The position numbers and the translations under genes were made by a program. Of a DNA stretch of 64,000 nucleotides, positions 52,273 through 61,237 are shown one piece after another. The stretch's first letter is position 1. Every line of letters starts with the position of its first letter. The notes beneath the pieces were generated by a model, which was given only the letters and a program-made list of their open reading frames with translations, was not told where the DNA came from and did not search any database. Source of the stretch: Bacteroides sp. (lineage in GTDB: Bacteria; Bacteroidota; Bacteroidia; Bacteroidales; Bacteroidaceae); contig NZ_JASLER010000086.1 in assembly GCF_030151085.1 (NCBI RefSeq), forward strand, positions 1 through 64,000, written 5' to 3'.

Positions 52273-54501
52273 ATGAATGTAAAGAAACGAATGAATCTAT
52301 TTCTAGGAGTATTGATACTGGCTGGTGGTAGCTTGTGCGCACAGAACGTGTATGTCTCTACTCCTAAAACTTCTTTAGTGTTGTCTGCTCCTCAGGGTGG
52401 AAAACTGAAGTACATGTACTATGGAAGCAAACTCACTGAAGCAGATTTGCAAAACTTTAATGCGGTTGACGGGCAGACCCAAGCGTTGGGAGCTATAGAT
52501 CTTGCTTACCCAGAGTACGGTTTAAGTTGTCCTACCGAAACTGCTCTTGCCGTGAAACATGCCGATGGCAATATGACGTTGCAACTGGAAGTCATAAAAT
52601 CGACTACTAAAGAAGAAGGCAATGCGACACTTACCGTAATAGAACTGAAAGACAAGATTTATCCTTTCTTAGTCAACGTCTGCTACAAGGCTTATCAGGA
52701 TGCCGATGTTATAGAGAGTTGGACTGAAATCTCGCATCAGGAAAAGAAGCCTGTAATACTTAATCAGTTTGCTTCTGCTTATCTGCCTATTCGTAGGGGA
52801 GATGTATGGTTATCTCATTTGTATGGTTCATGGGCAAATGAAGGGCAACTTTCGCAGGAACCGCTTACTCCGGGAATGAAAGTGATTAAGAATAAGGATG
52901 GCGTACGCAATTCGCATACTTCCCATGCTGAGGTTATGTTTTCTCTCGATGGTAAACCTCAGGAGAATACGGGCAACGTGATAGGTGCCGCCCTCTGCTA
53001 CAGCGGTAATTATAAGTTGCGTATCGACACTCACGACGATGAATACCATCATTTTTTTGCCGGTATCAATGAAGAGAACTCCACTTATTCTTTAAAGAAA
53101 GATGAACTTTTCCGTACCCCTGCGCTTGCTCTGACTTATAGCAATGAAGGTTTGAGTGGAAGTAGCCGTAACTTTCACCGTTGGGCACGACTGCATAAAC
53201 TGGCGCATGGAACTACTCCCCGTAAGATCTTGCTGAATAGCTGGGAAGGTGTTTATTTTGACATCAACCAAAAAGGTATGGATCAAATGATGGCTGACAT
53301 TGCTTCTATGGGAGGCGAACTCTTTGTGATGGATGACGGATGGTTTGGCGATAAATATCCCCGCAAGAATGACAGTTCTTCTTTAGGCGATTGGGTAGTA
53401 GATAAGAACAAGCTTCCTGACGGAATCGAAGGTTTATTGAACGATGCCAAGAAGCATAACATCAAATTCGGTATCTGGATTGAACCCGAAATGGCGAATA
53501 CCGTCAGCGAACTATATGAAAAGCATCCCGACTGGATTATCAAAGCTCTCGAAAGAGAACCGGTTCTTGGCAGAGGAGGAACGCAAGTGGTACTCGATCT
53601 TGCCAATCCTGCCGTGCAAGACTTCGTTTTTGGTGTGGTAGATAACCTGATGACTTCTTATCCTGAAATAGACTACATCAAGTGGGATGCCAATATGTCT
53701 ATTGTAAACCATGGCTCCAACTATCTGACAAAGGATAACCAAAGTCACATGTACATCGAATTTCATCGTGGTTTCGAAAAAGTATGCCAACGTATTCGCA
53801 CTAAATACCCTGACCTTACCATTCAAGCCTGTGCCAGTGGTGGGGGTCGTGCTAACTATGGTGTATTGCCTTATTTTGATGAATTCTGGGTAAGCGACAA
53901 TACCGATGCCTTGCAACGTGTTTATATGCAGTGGGGGACTTCTTATTTTTTCCCTGCCATTGCTATGGCATCACATATCAGTGCTGCTCCTAATCATCAA
54001 ACTTTCCGCACTATTCCTTTGAAATATCGTATCGATGTAGCCATGAGCGGACGTTTGGGCATGGAAATTCAGCCCAAAAATATGACGGATGAAGAAATAG
54101 CACTCTGTAAGACTGCCATTTCTGAATACAAAACAATTCGTCCAATTGTGCAATTGGGTGATATTTATCGTTTGAAGTCTCCGTATGACAAACAAGGTGT
54201 TGCCTCTTTGATGTATGTTACTCCCGAGAAAGACAAAGCCGTATTCTATTGGTGGAAGATGGAACAATTTGTTAACCAGCATCTACCCCTTGTGAAAATG
54301 TCCGGTCTTTGTCCCGACAAACTATACAAAGTGCACGAACTCAATCGTATTGACAATGTTCCTTTATCTTTTGAAGGAAAAACTTTCAGTGGTGCCTACC
54401 TGATGGCGAATGGTCTTGAAATACCTTATAATCATCGGGTAGATTACCATAAGCAAAACGATTATTCAAGTCGCGTTCTCTATCTGGAAGAAGTAAAGTG
54501 A
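52273..54501 (+). CDS. Alpha-galactosidase, GH36
   Basis: A 742-residue secreted glycosidase that removes terminal alpha-galactose from raffinose-type sugars or galactomannans. A signal peptide (about 1-24, ending SLCAQ) precedes an N-terminal beta-supersandwich, the (beta/alpha)8 catalytic barrel and a C-terminal beta domain. The nucleophile is the Asp of YIKWDANMS (about 474) and the acid/base the Asp of WVSDNTDAL (about 541). ELFVMDDGWFG marks the barrel start. It is not in a sus-type locus, so it may serve a general scavenging role. Confidence 0.95.
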   Translation: MNVKKRMNLFLGVLILAGGSLCAQNVYVSTPKTSLVLSAPQGGKLKYMYYGSKLTEADLQNFNAVDGQTQALGAIDLAYPEYGLSCPTETALAVKHADGNMTLQLEVIKSTTKEEGNATLTVIELKDKIYPFLVNVCYKAYQDADVIESWTEISHQEKKPVILNQFASAYLPIRRGDVWLSHLYGSWANEGQLSQEPLTPGMKVIKNKDGVRNSHTSHAEVMFSLDGKPQENTGNVIGAALCYSGNYKLRIDTHDDEYHHFFAGINEENSTYSLKKDELFRTPALALTYSNEGLSGSSRNFHRWARLHKLAHGTTPRKILLNSWEGVYFDINQKGMDQMMADIASMGGELFVMDDGWFGDKYPRKNDSSSLGDWVVDKNKLPDGIEGLLNDAKKHNIKFGIWIEPEMANTVSELYEKHPDWIIKALEREPVLGRGGTQVVLDLANPAVQDFVFGVVDNLMTSYPEIDYIKWDANMSIVNHGSNYLTKDNQSHMYIEFHRGFEKVCQRIRTKYPDLTIQACASGGGRANYGVLPYFDEFWVSDNTDALQRVYMQWGTSYFFPAIAMASHISAAPNHQTFRTIPLKYRIDVAMSGRLGMEIQPKNMTDEEIALCKTAISEYKTIRPIVQLGDIYRLKSPYDKQGVASLMYVTPEKDKAVFYWWKMEQFVNQHLPLVKMSGLCPDKLYKVHELNRIDNVPLSFEGKTFSGAYLMANGLEIPYNHRVDYHKQNDYSSRVLYLEEVK

Positions 54502-54655
54502 AGGGAGTAATTTAAGAACTCTCTTGATGCACTAACTATACGGAATTTCATGGTTTAAAACAAAATATCTTTTTTATACGTTTATATGGGTAAAAATTAG
54601 CTTAACGATAGCTTTTAGAGGACGACACATAAAACCTAATTTTGCCTGAACGTAT

Positions 54656-56140
54656 ATGAAAAAGTATCTTTTGTTTCTGCTTATTTGTCTGTTAACTACA
54701 CATCTGGCTTTCCCTCAGCATCTCGCTATTAGATACCGGGTAGCTGAGCCCAGAATCGCTGATTCTCTTGATATAGCTCATTATACAGAAAAGAGAGGAT
54801 TAAGGGCAGGGACAATGGTCTTCGGACTTAATATGGGAGTTTGGACTTTTGACCGATTTATCCTGAAGGCTGATTATGCCCACATAAACATGCACACTAT
54901 AAATGAAAATTTCAAGCATGGTTTGGTCTGGGATAATGATGCGTTTGAGACAAATATGTTTATGCATCCATATCATGGAAGTTTATATTATAATTCAGCC
55001 CGGTCTAACGGATATAACTACTGGCAGTCCGGGCTGTTTGCTTTTGGAGGAAGTTTTATGTGGGAGATGTTTATGGAGAATGAACATCCTTCCACAAATG
55101 ATATTATAGCGACTCCCATCGGAGGTATGGCATTAGGAGAAGTTACCTATAGAGTTTCTGACCTTATACTAGATGATCGGAAAAGTGGATGGTCGCGTTT
55201 TGGATTAGAGTTTGCCGCATTTTTGGTATCTCCAATGCGAGGACTTACCCGAATCATTAATGGTGATGCCTGGAAAAAACGGCCAACTTCCGGTAAGCAA
55301 TTTGGAGTACCGGATGTTAGTGTAGATATCTCGATGGGAATCCGGACTCTTGAGCTGAAAGATCAAATTCTGGACCAAGGTATGGGAATTGCTACAGAAA
55401 TCAAGGTTGCCTATGGAGATCGTTTTGAGACGGAAGATACAAGACCTTATGATTATTTCTCTATCAATGCAAATCTGAATTTTCAAGCATCCCAACCGAT
55501 TCTGGGGCAATTGAATATTATCGGTCGTTTAGCAGTCAGAGATTTATTAGATAAACAAAAACATTATCTGAGCTTAGGACTCTATCAGCATTTTGATTAT
55601 TATGATTCTGATACCATATCGGTGAGTTCAGCTAAAACGCCTTATAAATTCTGTACTCCGGCTTCCTTTGGAGGTGGCTTGATTTACAAATATAAAGGCT
55701 TGAAACGTTGGGATATAGATGCTTTTGCTCATCTGAATGCCATACTTTTGGGAGGCTCCCTTAGCGACTATTATAAAGTAGATAAACGAATCTATAATCT
55801 GGCGAGTGGATATAGTACTAAATTAGGAGCGGATTTTATTTATAGGAAAGATGTATTTGCAATAACAGCCACTTATGATGTATATCACATGTTTACCTGG
55901 AAAGGATATTTGACAGAAAAAGATTGGGGAGAAATAGAAGCCAAAACACTGAATGCACAAGGAGATCGTTCAAGAGCAATTCTTCATGCAGTGGGGTTAC
56001 GTGCAGATATTAAATTGAAAGATCGGTTGTACTTAACAGGTACTTTTATGAATTATACCCGAAATACCAAGTATCGGTATTTTCCTAATGTTTTCTCAAA
56101 TTCATCGGAAGGACGCCTCATGCTTACTTATAAGTTTTGA
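54656..56140 (+). CDS. DUF3943 outer membrane protein
   Basis: A 494-residue protein with a signal peptide (1 to about 20, ending AFPQ). The DUF3943 signature region contains FMHPYHGSLYYNSARSNG and YWQSGLFAFGGSFMWEM. The remainder alternates in the way of outer-membrane beta strands and ends in YKF. Function unknown; the family is common in Bacteroidetes. Single gene with no evident partners. Confidence 0.85.
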   Translation: MKKYLLFLLICLLTTHLAFPQHLAIRYRVAEPRIADSLDIAHYTEKRGLRAGTMVFGLNMGVWTFDRFILKADYAHINMHTINENFKHGLVWDNDAFETNMFMHPYHGSLYYNSARSNGYNYWQSGLFAFGGSFMWEMFMENEHPSTNDIIATPIGGMALGEVTYRVSDLILDDRKSGWSRFGLEFAAFLVSPMRGLTRIINGDAWKKRPTSGKQFGVPDVSVDISMGIRTLELKDQILDQGMGIATEIKVAYGDRFETEDTRPYDYFSINANLNFQASQPILGQLNIIGRLAVRDLLDKQKHYLSLGLYQHFDYYDSDTISVSSAKTPYKFCTPASFGGGLIYKYKGLKRWDIDAFAHLNAILLGGSLSDYYKVDKRIYNLASGYSTKLGADFIYRKDVFAITATYDVYHMFTWKGYLTEKDWGEIEAKTLNAQGDRSRAILHAVGLRADIKLKDRLYLTGTFMNYTRNTKYRYFPNVFSNSSEGRLMLTYKF

Positions 56141-56559
56141 AGATGATATTACGAACATACGGGCAAATAGAGTGAAAGATTAAAGTTCCCAAACAAAAAG
56201 GTGATATTATTATATTTTTTGTATTTTCGCACCAATTATGTTTTGTCAAAGATACATTTATCAAAGACAAAATGGGAGATAAAGAATAATTTTATGAAGC
56301 GAACGGTTGTAGATAAAATGAGAAGGCGAATCAGCTCTGTACAAATGATGCCGATGAAACATTGTGCAGAGCCTAATTTGAAAGTATAAACACTTTTACT
56401 TCGTCGGGAAATGCAGTACGAAAGAATCATGCAGAATGTGTATGATTGGTTATGCGTACCCATTTCTCCGATTGGATGTTAAGATATATAGTTAAAAGGC
56501 TGGGTGCATTGTTTTGCATTCAGCCTTTTTATTTGTTATTATTTTAAAGAAGTTTTTAT
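56141..56559 (+). other. Structured leader region of the MFS exporter gene
   Basis: The 419 bp hold no full-size gene. Two short ORFs are visible: 56238-56282 (14 codons, MFCQRYIYQRQNGR) and 56294-56389 (31 codons, MKRTVVDKMRRRISSVQ... ending PNLKV). The second overlaps a stem formed by GCTCTGTACAAATG (56334-56347) and CATTGTGCAGAGC (56360-56372). A strong terminator at 56494-56530 follows, only 30 bp before the exporter ATG. The arrangement resembles the leader-peptide attenuators of antibiotic efflux or methylase genes. Confidence 0.5.
56494..56530 (+). terminator. Intrinsic terminator (possible attenuator) before the MFS exporter
   Basis: AAAAGGCTG and CAGCCTTTT (9 bp), then GG/TT wobble pairs, then TGCA/TGCA, close a 15-bp helix around a 6-nt loop; a T-run follows. 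It ends 30 bp before the ATG at 56560, leaving almost no room for a separate promoter. Confidence 0.7.
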
Positions 56560-57753
56560 ATGGAAAAGTTAAATTGGAAAAGTTCTATAACTCGTTTTTT
56601 ATTTGCACAAACAGTTTCACTGTTAGGATCAGCCATTGTTCAATATGCTATTATTTGGTATATCACTCTTTCTACATCATCCGGGGTGATGTTGGCAATA
56701 TCAACTTTATGCGGTTTTTTACCACAGATTTTCATCTCTCTCTTTGCAGGTGTATGGATTGATAGATATGACCGTAAGAAGTTGATTATGCTTTCCGATT
56801 CTGTAATTGCGGTATCGACCCTGCTTTTGGCTATTGCATTTTTAGTGGGGCATAAATATACTTGGCTTTTATTTGTTGTGTTAGTAATCCGTTCAGCCGG
56901 AACAGGAATTCAAACTCCGGCAGTCAATGCGATTATTCCACAAATTGTTCCTAAAGAACAATTGATGAAGATAAATGGTATATACAGTACATTGACTTCC
57001 ATTATGTTGTTTTTATCTCCGGTTATTAGTGGGGCGATTCTATCGTTATCAACTTTAGAGACTACTTTGTTTATAGATGTGATCACTGCTATCATAGGGG
57101 TAGGCGTGACGTCCACAGTTTGCGTGCAACCCTACGAGAAGAAAGGACTTAAGATGTCTTCGAGTCTTGAAGAGATTAAAAAGGGATATTTCTATTTGAG
57201 GAAGAATGAATTTATCAAACGACTTCTATTTTATCAGATTATCATTCTGTTTTTGTTAAGTCCTTCTGCCTTTTTGACTCCACTCTTAGTTAATCGAACC
57301 TTTGGAACAGAAGTTTGGAGGTTAACTGCAAGTGAAATGACCTATAGTCTGGGGATGGTCTTGGGTGGTTTATTGATTACTTCATGTGGAGGATTTAAAA
57401 ATAAGATGTATACTTGGATGTTGGCAGGAGCTGCTTATGGATTACTGATGATAGGATTAGGCATGATTCCGGAATTTGTTCTTTATCTTATATGTAATAT
57501 GATTATAGGTATTACTGCTCCTTGCTATAATACTCCGATTACCGTAACAATTCAAGAAAGAGTTTCTCCTGAAATGTATGGACGCATTTTTAGTTATATG
57601 CAAATTGCTACGTCTTGCGTTTTACCTTTGGGAATGGTTGTCTTTGGACCTTTAGCAGATATTATTCGGATACAATGGATGTTATTAAGCAATGGCATTA
57701 TTATTGTTTTCATTTCTTTATTTCTTTGGAAAATGCGTTATTTTGGACATTAA
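56560..57753 (+). CDS. MFS exporter, Mef/DHA3-like
   Basis: A 397-residue, 12-helix major facilitator. The N-terminal layout, AGVWIDRYDRKKLIMLSD (motif A), RSAGTGIQTPAVNAIIPQIV and the later ISPEMYGR-like VSPEMYGRIFSY resemble the macrolide exporter Mef(A) and relatives (DHA3 family) as I remember them. Substrate unproved: macrolides, other drugs or a siderophore would fit. Its low GC and the attenuator-like leader set it apart from its neighbours and suggest acquisition. A bidirectional hairpin overlaps its stop codon. Confidence 0.88.
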   Translation: MEKLNWKSSITRFLFAQTVSLLGSAIVQYAIIWYITLSTSSGVMLAISTLCGFLPQIFISLFAGVWIDRYDRKKLIMLSDSVIAVSTLLLAIAFLVGHKYTWLLFVVLVIRSAGTGIQTPAVNAIIPQIVPKEQLMKINGIYSTLTSIMLFLSPVISGAILSLSTLETTLFIDVITAIIGVGVTSTVCVQPYEKKGLKMSSSLEEIKKGYFYLRKNEFIKRLLFYQIIILFLLSPSAFLTPLLVNRTFGTEVWRLTASEMTYSLGMVLGGLLITSCGGFKNKMYTWMLAGAAYGLLMIGLGMIPEFVLYLICNMIIGITAPCYNTPITVTIQERVSPEMYGRIFSYMQIATSCVLPLGMVVFGPLADIIRIQWMLLSNGIIIVFISLFLWKMRYFGH

Positions 57754-57787
57754 CCGCATAAGACGATGGATATTATGCGGTTAATGT
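57747..57787. terminator. Bidirectional terminator between two MFS genes
   Basis: A perfect 15-bp inverted repeat, ACATTAACCGCATAA (57747-57761) and its complement (57773-57787), includes the stop codon of the first gene and lies just downstream of the second, convergent one. Confidence 0.75.
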
Positions 57788-57799
57788 TCCTTTTTCAAA

Positions 57800-59002
57800 T
57801 TACTTCAGGTAATCTTGGTTAGTATCGAAGGCAAAAGATTTGCGACGGATCAGTATGAAGATGCAATATACAACTGCAAGTACCACATTCAGTTGGAATG
57901 GGAACAAATCACTTTTCGAACCGATTATATCTCGTATGCTATCGATAATAAACGGTGCGATGGTGATTGCGACATAATTCGTTGCAAGAATAATGGCAAG
58001 TGCCATGGTGTTTTTAGCCGGAGTATTTACAGCACGGGTTGCCTTATCGTAAATAGTAGGTTGGATTATTCCATATCCCCAACCCATTAGAAATGCTCCA
58101 ATGCAGAGTAAAGGCATTGTGTATCCTACGCACAGCAATCCTAACCCTACTGCAATCGAAAGCATTGCTAAGAAGACTGTGTAATGACGGCAGACCTTTA
58201 CGATAAGCGGTAAAATGAATCCGGGTAAGAATACTGCAAAGAAGAAGATAGCTGTGATGGTTCCTACTTTCGATGCATCAATTCCGTGTTTTGCTAAAAG
58301 GAATGGCAGATAATAAGAAAGTGCCACTACGAAAAATGTGATACCAAAATAGAGGAATATGATCGATACCATTCGGGGAATGATAAATCCCTTACCACTT
58401 TCTGTCTGTTTCGTAACGGGTACCGGAAGATTTGCATAAGAACGAATATAACCGAATAAAGCCAAAGGTATTATGGGCAATAGATATACAACGAATGGAA
58501 GGTGCCAGTTGCCATTGCCAAGCCAACCGACTATTAAAGTAGCCATGATAAGAGCAAGGTTGGCAACTCCTGATTTGATACCCAGCATCTGCATTCGTGC
58601 TTTCCCGTCGAAATTGTCGGTAATCAGACTTGCTGCAAGAGGTATTAATAGTCCGCAACCCACACCCAGCAGACAACTCACTGCAATTAGTTGCCACATA
58701 GCCGTAGTAAAGAGATACATGATTCCACTGGCAAGATAGAAGCCCAATCCCCATAACAGTATCACTGATTTACTGGATGATGAGGCTATTTGTCCCGAAA
58801 GCAATACAAATGGGATGATAAATAGATTTGGAAGAATAGTCAGCATCTGAATGGAAAGTTGTGAAGTACCAGGGAAAATCTTGTCCAGATTAGCTAATAC
58901 AGGACTTATCGCCAATCCTGGCAAATTCACAAGTAGAGAGACTGATAAAATGGCAATCAACGAAATCAGAGGCATCAAGCCTTTTCCTGTTTTGATATTC
59001 AT
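57800..59002 (-). CDS. MFS transporter
   Basis: A 400-residue, 12-helix major facilitator of a different subfamily from its neighbour: SLLVNLPGLAISPVLANL near the N-terminus, GVGCGLLIPLAASLITDNF, and a central loop with KQTESGK. It resembles drug:H+ or sugar exporters of the YfcJ/CynX-like type only in general terms; substrate unknown. It is transcribed alone on the minus strand. Confidence 0.85.
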   Translation of the reverse strand: MNIKTGKGLMPLISLIAILSVSLLVNLPGLAISPVLANLDKIFPGTSQLSIQMLTILPNLFIIPFVLLSGQIASSSSKSVILLWGLGFYLASGIMYLFTTAMWQLIAVSCLLGVGCGLLIPLAASLITDNFDGKARMQMLGIKSGVANLALIMATLIVGWLGNGNWHLPFVVYLLPIIPLALFGYIRSYANLPVPVTKQTESGKGFIIPRMVSIIFLYFGITFFVVALSYYLPFLLAKHGIDASKVGTITAIFFFAVFLPGFILPLIVKVCRHYTVFLAMLSIAVGLGLLCVGYTMPLLCIGAFLMGWGYGIIQPTIYDKATRAVNTPAKNTMALAIILATNYVAITIAPFIIDSIRDIIGSKSDLFPFQLNVVLAVVYCIFILIRRKSFAFDTNQDYLK

Positions 59003-59152
59003 AACGCGTAATTATTAGTTAACAGTAAGTAAGTCTTGGGCTATATTCTCATATAGTACATTTGGCGGAAAAACAATTGGCAGGATGGACTTGTTCACGT
59101 CGCATAGGAAGAACTATCGGTATTTATGTATCTGTGCGAATGAATAAAAATG

Positions 59153-59195
59153 ATGCCGGCGAAAAGAGAGGTTGTGTTTCTCTTTTCGCCGGCAT
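59153..59195 (-). terminator. Terminator after the acyltransferase gene
   Basis: A perfect 17-bp inverted repeat, ATGCCGGCGAAAAGAGA (59153-59169) and its complement (59179-59195), followed on the minus strand by an A/T-rich tract with T-runs. Confidence 0.75.
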
Positions 59196-59226
59196 TATTT
59201 TTATTCGTTGTTTCTGTTGCGGATAT

Positions 59227-60315
59227 CTATCCTATTATCCATTTACTACCTGGTATATACGAGATAATTTTGGTAGTTACGAAGCAACAGACGAATGTAC
59301 TCACTGCAATGCATGGGATAGCAGCAACGGTGGGCAGTTCCAGCGTTTCCTTGAATATAGTAACCCAAAGTCCCAACCAGAATATGTGCATAAGGTATAT
59401 ACCATAGCTCAACTTCGACAATTCTGTTATGAGTTTAGGAGGATTAGAGCGATTGATGCATGAGAACATTAAGAATGTACCTGCTGTAAGCATCACACAA
59501 TTGATGGTGCAGAATGCCCATCCTATTTCTATTACAGGGGTGGCAAGGATTTCTCCGGGTATAGCCTGAACATAGAACGAATAGATAGTCAGTATAGCCC
59601 CGACGATCATTAATACGGTTCCTGTAATCAGACGTGTAGAACGGTTCCACGTAAGGTGCACACGAATGTAATGTGCTAGTACAAGGTATCCTAGGTAGCC
59701 GGAAAAGTACCACAACATATGATATTCGTTCCAGAAACATTGTCCCCATATTTCACCTGCCCATCTATTGAGGAAAGGCATACAGGTTGAAAACAGAAAT
59801 AGTCCAATGAAAAAACGTTCTTCTTTTGCTGTGGCTTTGTTCAGCCATGGCGATATCATCGGTATAAAAAGGTAGAGACTGATCAGGGGATACATGAACC
59901 ATAAGTGTCCGGCCAGCGTGGGGAAGTTCAGGAATATTCGCGATAAATCCTTTAATGATGTTTCTCCGTTTATTTGCCCCCACACCATAGGTAGAGTACT
60001 ATATAATATCATAAATATGAAAAACGGTGGCAGGATGCGGGTGAAGCGTTGGCGGTAGAATTGCCATGTGGTCTGTTCTTCCTTCATTGGCACAAGAAGA
60101 TAAGCGGAGACAATCATGAACAGGGGTACTGCCATACGTGAAAAACCGTCGTATATGGCTACCCACAATCGGTCGGCCTCGTTGGCTAGGTAAGACTGTG
60201 GTCCCACCATATCTGTAGATCCGGGGGCACCATAAAAATTTTCACTAGCGTGAACAACAATAACGAGAAAACATGCAAATACACGTACATAATCTAAAAA
60301 AACAATGCGTTTCAT
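59227..60315 (-). CDS. Membrane acyltransferase family 3 (OafA-like)
   Basis: A 362-residue protein of the acyltransferase_3 family, about ten helices. The N-terminal motif RVFACFLVIVVHASENF contains the catalytic-type histidine, SRMAVPLFMIVSAYLL follows, and LSYGIYLMHIFWLGL lies near the end. Such proteins acetylate or acylate cell-surface polysaccharides or lipids. No polysaccharide locus is adjacent, so its target is unknown. Confidence 0.9.
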   Translation of the reverse strand: MKRIVFLDYVRVFACFLVIVVHASENFYGAPGSTDMVGPQSYLANEADRLWVAIYDGFSRMAVPLFMIVSAYLLVPMKEEQTTWQFYRQRFTRILPPFFIFMILYSTLPMVWGQINGETSLKDLSRIFLNFPTLAGHLWFMYPLISLYLFIPMISPWLNKATAKEERFFIGLFLFSTCMPFLNRWAGEIWGQCFWNEYHMLWYFSGYLGYLVLAHYIRVHLTWNRSTRLITGTVLMIVGAILTIYSFYVQAIPGEILATPVIEIGWAFCTINCVMLTAGTFLMFSCINRSNPPKLITELSKLSYGIYLMHIFWLGLWVTIFKETLELPTVAAIPCIAVSTFVCCFVTTKIISYIPGSKWIIG

Positions 60316-60666
60316 TTTTTGTGTTTTGTGGTTATAATTAATAATAGTAATATAATTTCAGTTTTGTCCTTTTTGTACATTCATCGTGGAAAACCTCATA
60401 GATTTTCCGAATGCTCCTAAATTTGCGGTGGTAAAGAAACGAAAAAAAATAGAAATACCAAACAGTTATGTGAAGTAGAATCCGAAATGGTAAATTTATA
60501 AATATTGATTCTTATAAACTTTCTACCTAACTAATTCATCAAGTTTTATAACCTCTTCCATAATCTTACTTTATTTTCTTTTGAGCAAGAGTGATGCATT
60601 TTGATTCACTTTATAGGATGACAGATACAATAATGATGTACTTACCGTAAAATAATCTCTGAAACA

Positions 60667-60698
60667 CTTGACATCGCCTTAGCGATGTTGTATATTTG
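60667..60698 (+). promoter_or_regulatory. Promoter with palindrome in the spacer
   Basis: CTTG (60667-60670, consensus TTTG), a 20-bp spacer and TATATTTG (60691-60698). The spacer contains a palindrome ACATCGC-CTTA-GCGATGT (60671-60688) in operator position. Confidence 0.6.
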
Positions 60699-60703
60699 TA
60701 AAG

Positions 60704-60772
60704 TGAATTTATAGATACTTCAATTTTAAATTAGGATAAACGGAGGGGCATTGCTTCTCCGTTTCTTTTTTC
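60704..60772 (+). ncRNA. Candidate small RNA, about 70 nt
   Basis: Between the promoter at 60667-60698 and the terminator at 60738-60772 there is no start codon and only an A/U-rich 5' part. The transcript would be about 70 nt, with an unpaired 5' half and a terminator hairpin with the loop GGGGCATTGCTT. Identity unknown. Confidence 0.45.
60738..60772 (+). terminator. Terminator of the candidate small RNA
   Basis: AAACGGAG (60738-60745) and CTCCGTTT (60757-60764) form an 8-bp stem, followed by CTTTTTT. Confidence 0.7.
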
Positions 60773-60792
60773 CCCTCACATTTTCTTGTTTG

Positions 60793-61023
60793 AAATGCCG
60801 CATGTTTGCTCCCCTAATGCCGCACTTTAGTTCCCCAAATGCCACACCTTAGCAGGTGAAATGGCTGGCATTTGCTCTGAAAACTTCTGTGGTTTTGGCG
60901 AAAAGCCCCGGCATTCCGGACGTTGAGGTGTGGCAAAACGGATGGTGCGTTCTGGGCAAACAGATGATGCGTTTGAGGTAAACAGATGGTCTGTTCGGAG
61001 TAAACGCATGATGTGTTCCGATA
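60793..61023. repeat. 22-bp-period intergenic array F (two modules)
   Basis: Ten units. The first six start at 60793, 60816, 60837, 60859, 60880 and 60901 and match array B. After a 13-bp phase slip, four units start at 60936, 60958, 60980 and 61002, exactly 22 bp apart, with boxes AAACGGATGGTGCGTT, AAACAGATGATGCGTTT, AAACAGATGGTCTGTT and AAACGCATGATGTGTT that match array C. Confidence 0.75.
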
Positions 61024-61202
61024 ACACAAACGAGAGGCTGCAAACTTCTGCCCGTTAATCTTCCGTAAATCTGCTCTTGACAAAAAAGGACTCACTAAAT
61101 TTCATTGAGCTTTACGCTAATTACATACAGCTCTCATACAGAATCGAGGATTTGGGTATGAATATCCGTAAATCGTATACAACCCGACTTATTTGATCGC
61201 CG

Positions 61203-61210
61203 TAAATTTG
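61203..61210 (+). promoter_or_regulatory. -7 element of the ABM-cupin cluster
   Basis: TAAATTTG matches TAnnTTTG and gives a leader of about 22 nt. No -33 TTTG at the right distance, so an activator may be needed. Confidence 0.45.
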
Positions 61211-61237
61211 CACTCAGAAATTAAACGATGAAAATAG

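Larger units (their letters stand above)
60316..61237. other. Long non-coding region with small RNA candidate and repeat array
   Basis: The 922 bp hold no convincing gene. From left to right: A/T-rich sequence (60316-60660) with one hairpin near 60390 (GGAAAA...TTTTCC); a promoter with an operator-like palindrome (60667-60698); a terminator (60738-60772); repeat array F (60793-61023); and a TAAATTTG -7 element at 61203-61210 for the ABM gene. Confidence 0.6.

Noticed and set aside
56201..56389. A 62-residue protein-coding gene from ATG 56201
   Set aside because: The N-terminal half is low-complexity and AT-rich with no family features. A shorter leader ORF from 56294 is more plausible.
59062..59463. 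A 133-codon open frame across the terminator and acyltransferase 3' end
   Set aside because: It runs through a strong terminator hairpin and antisense to the acyltransferase; composition is not protein-like.
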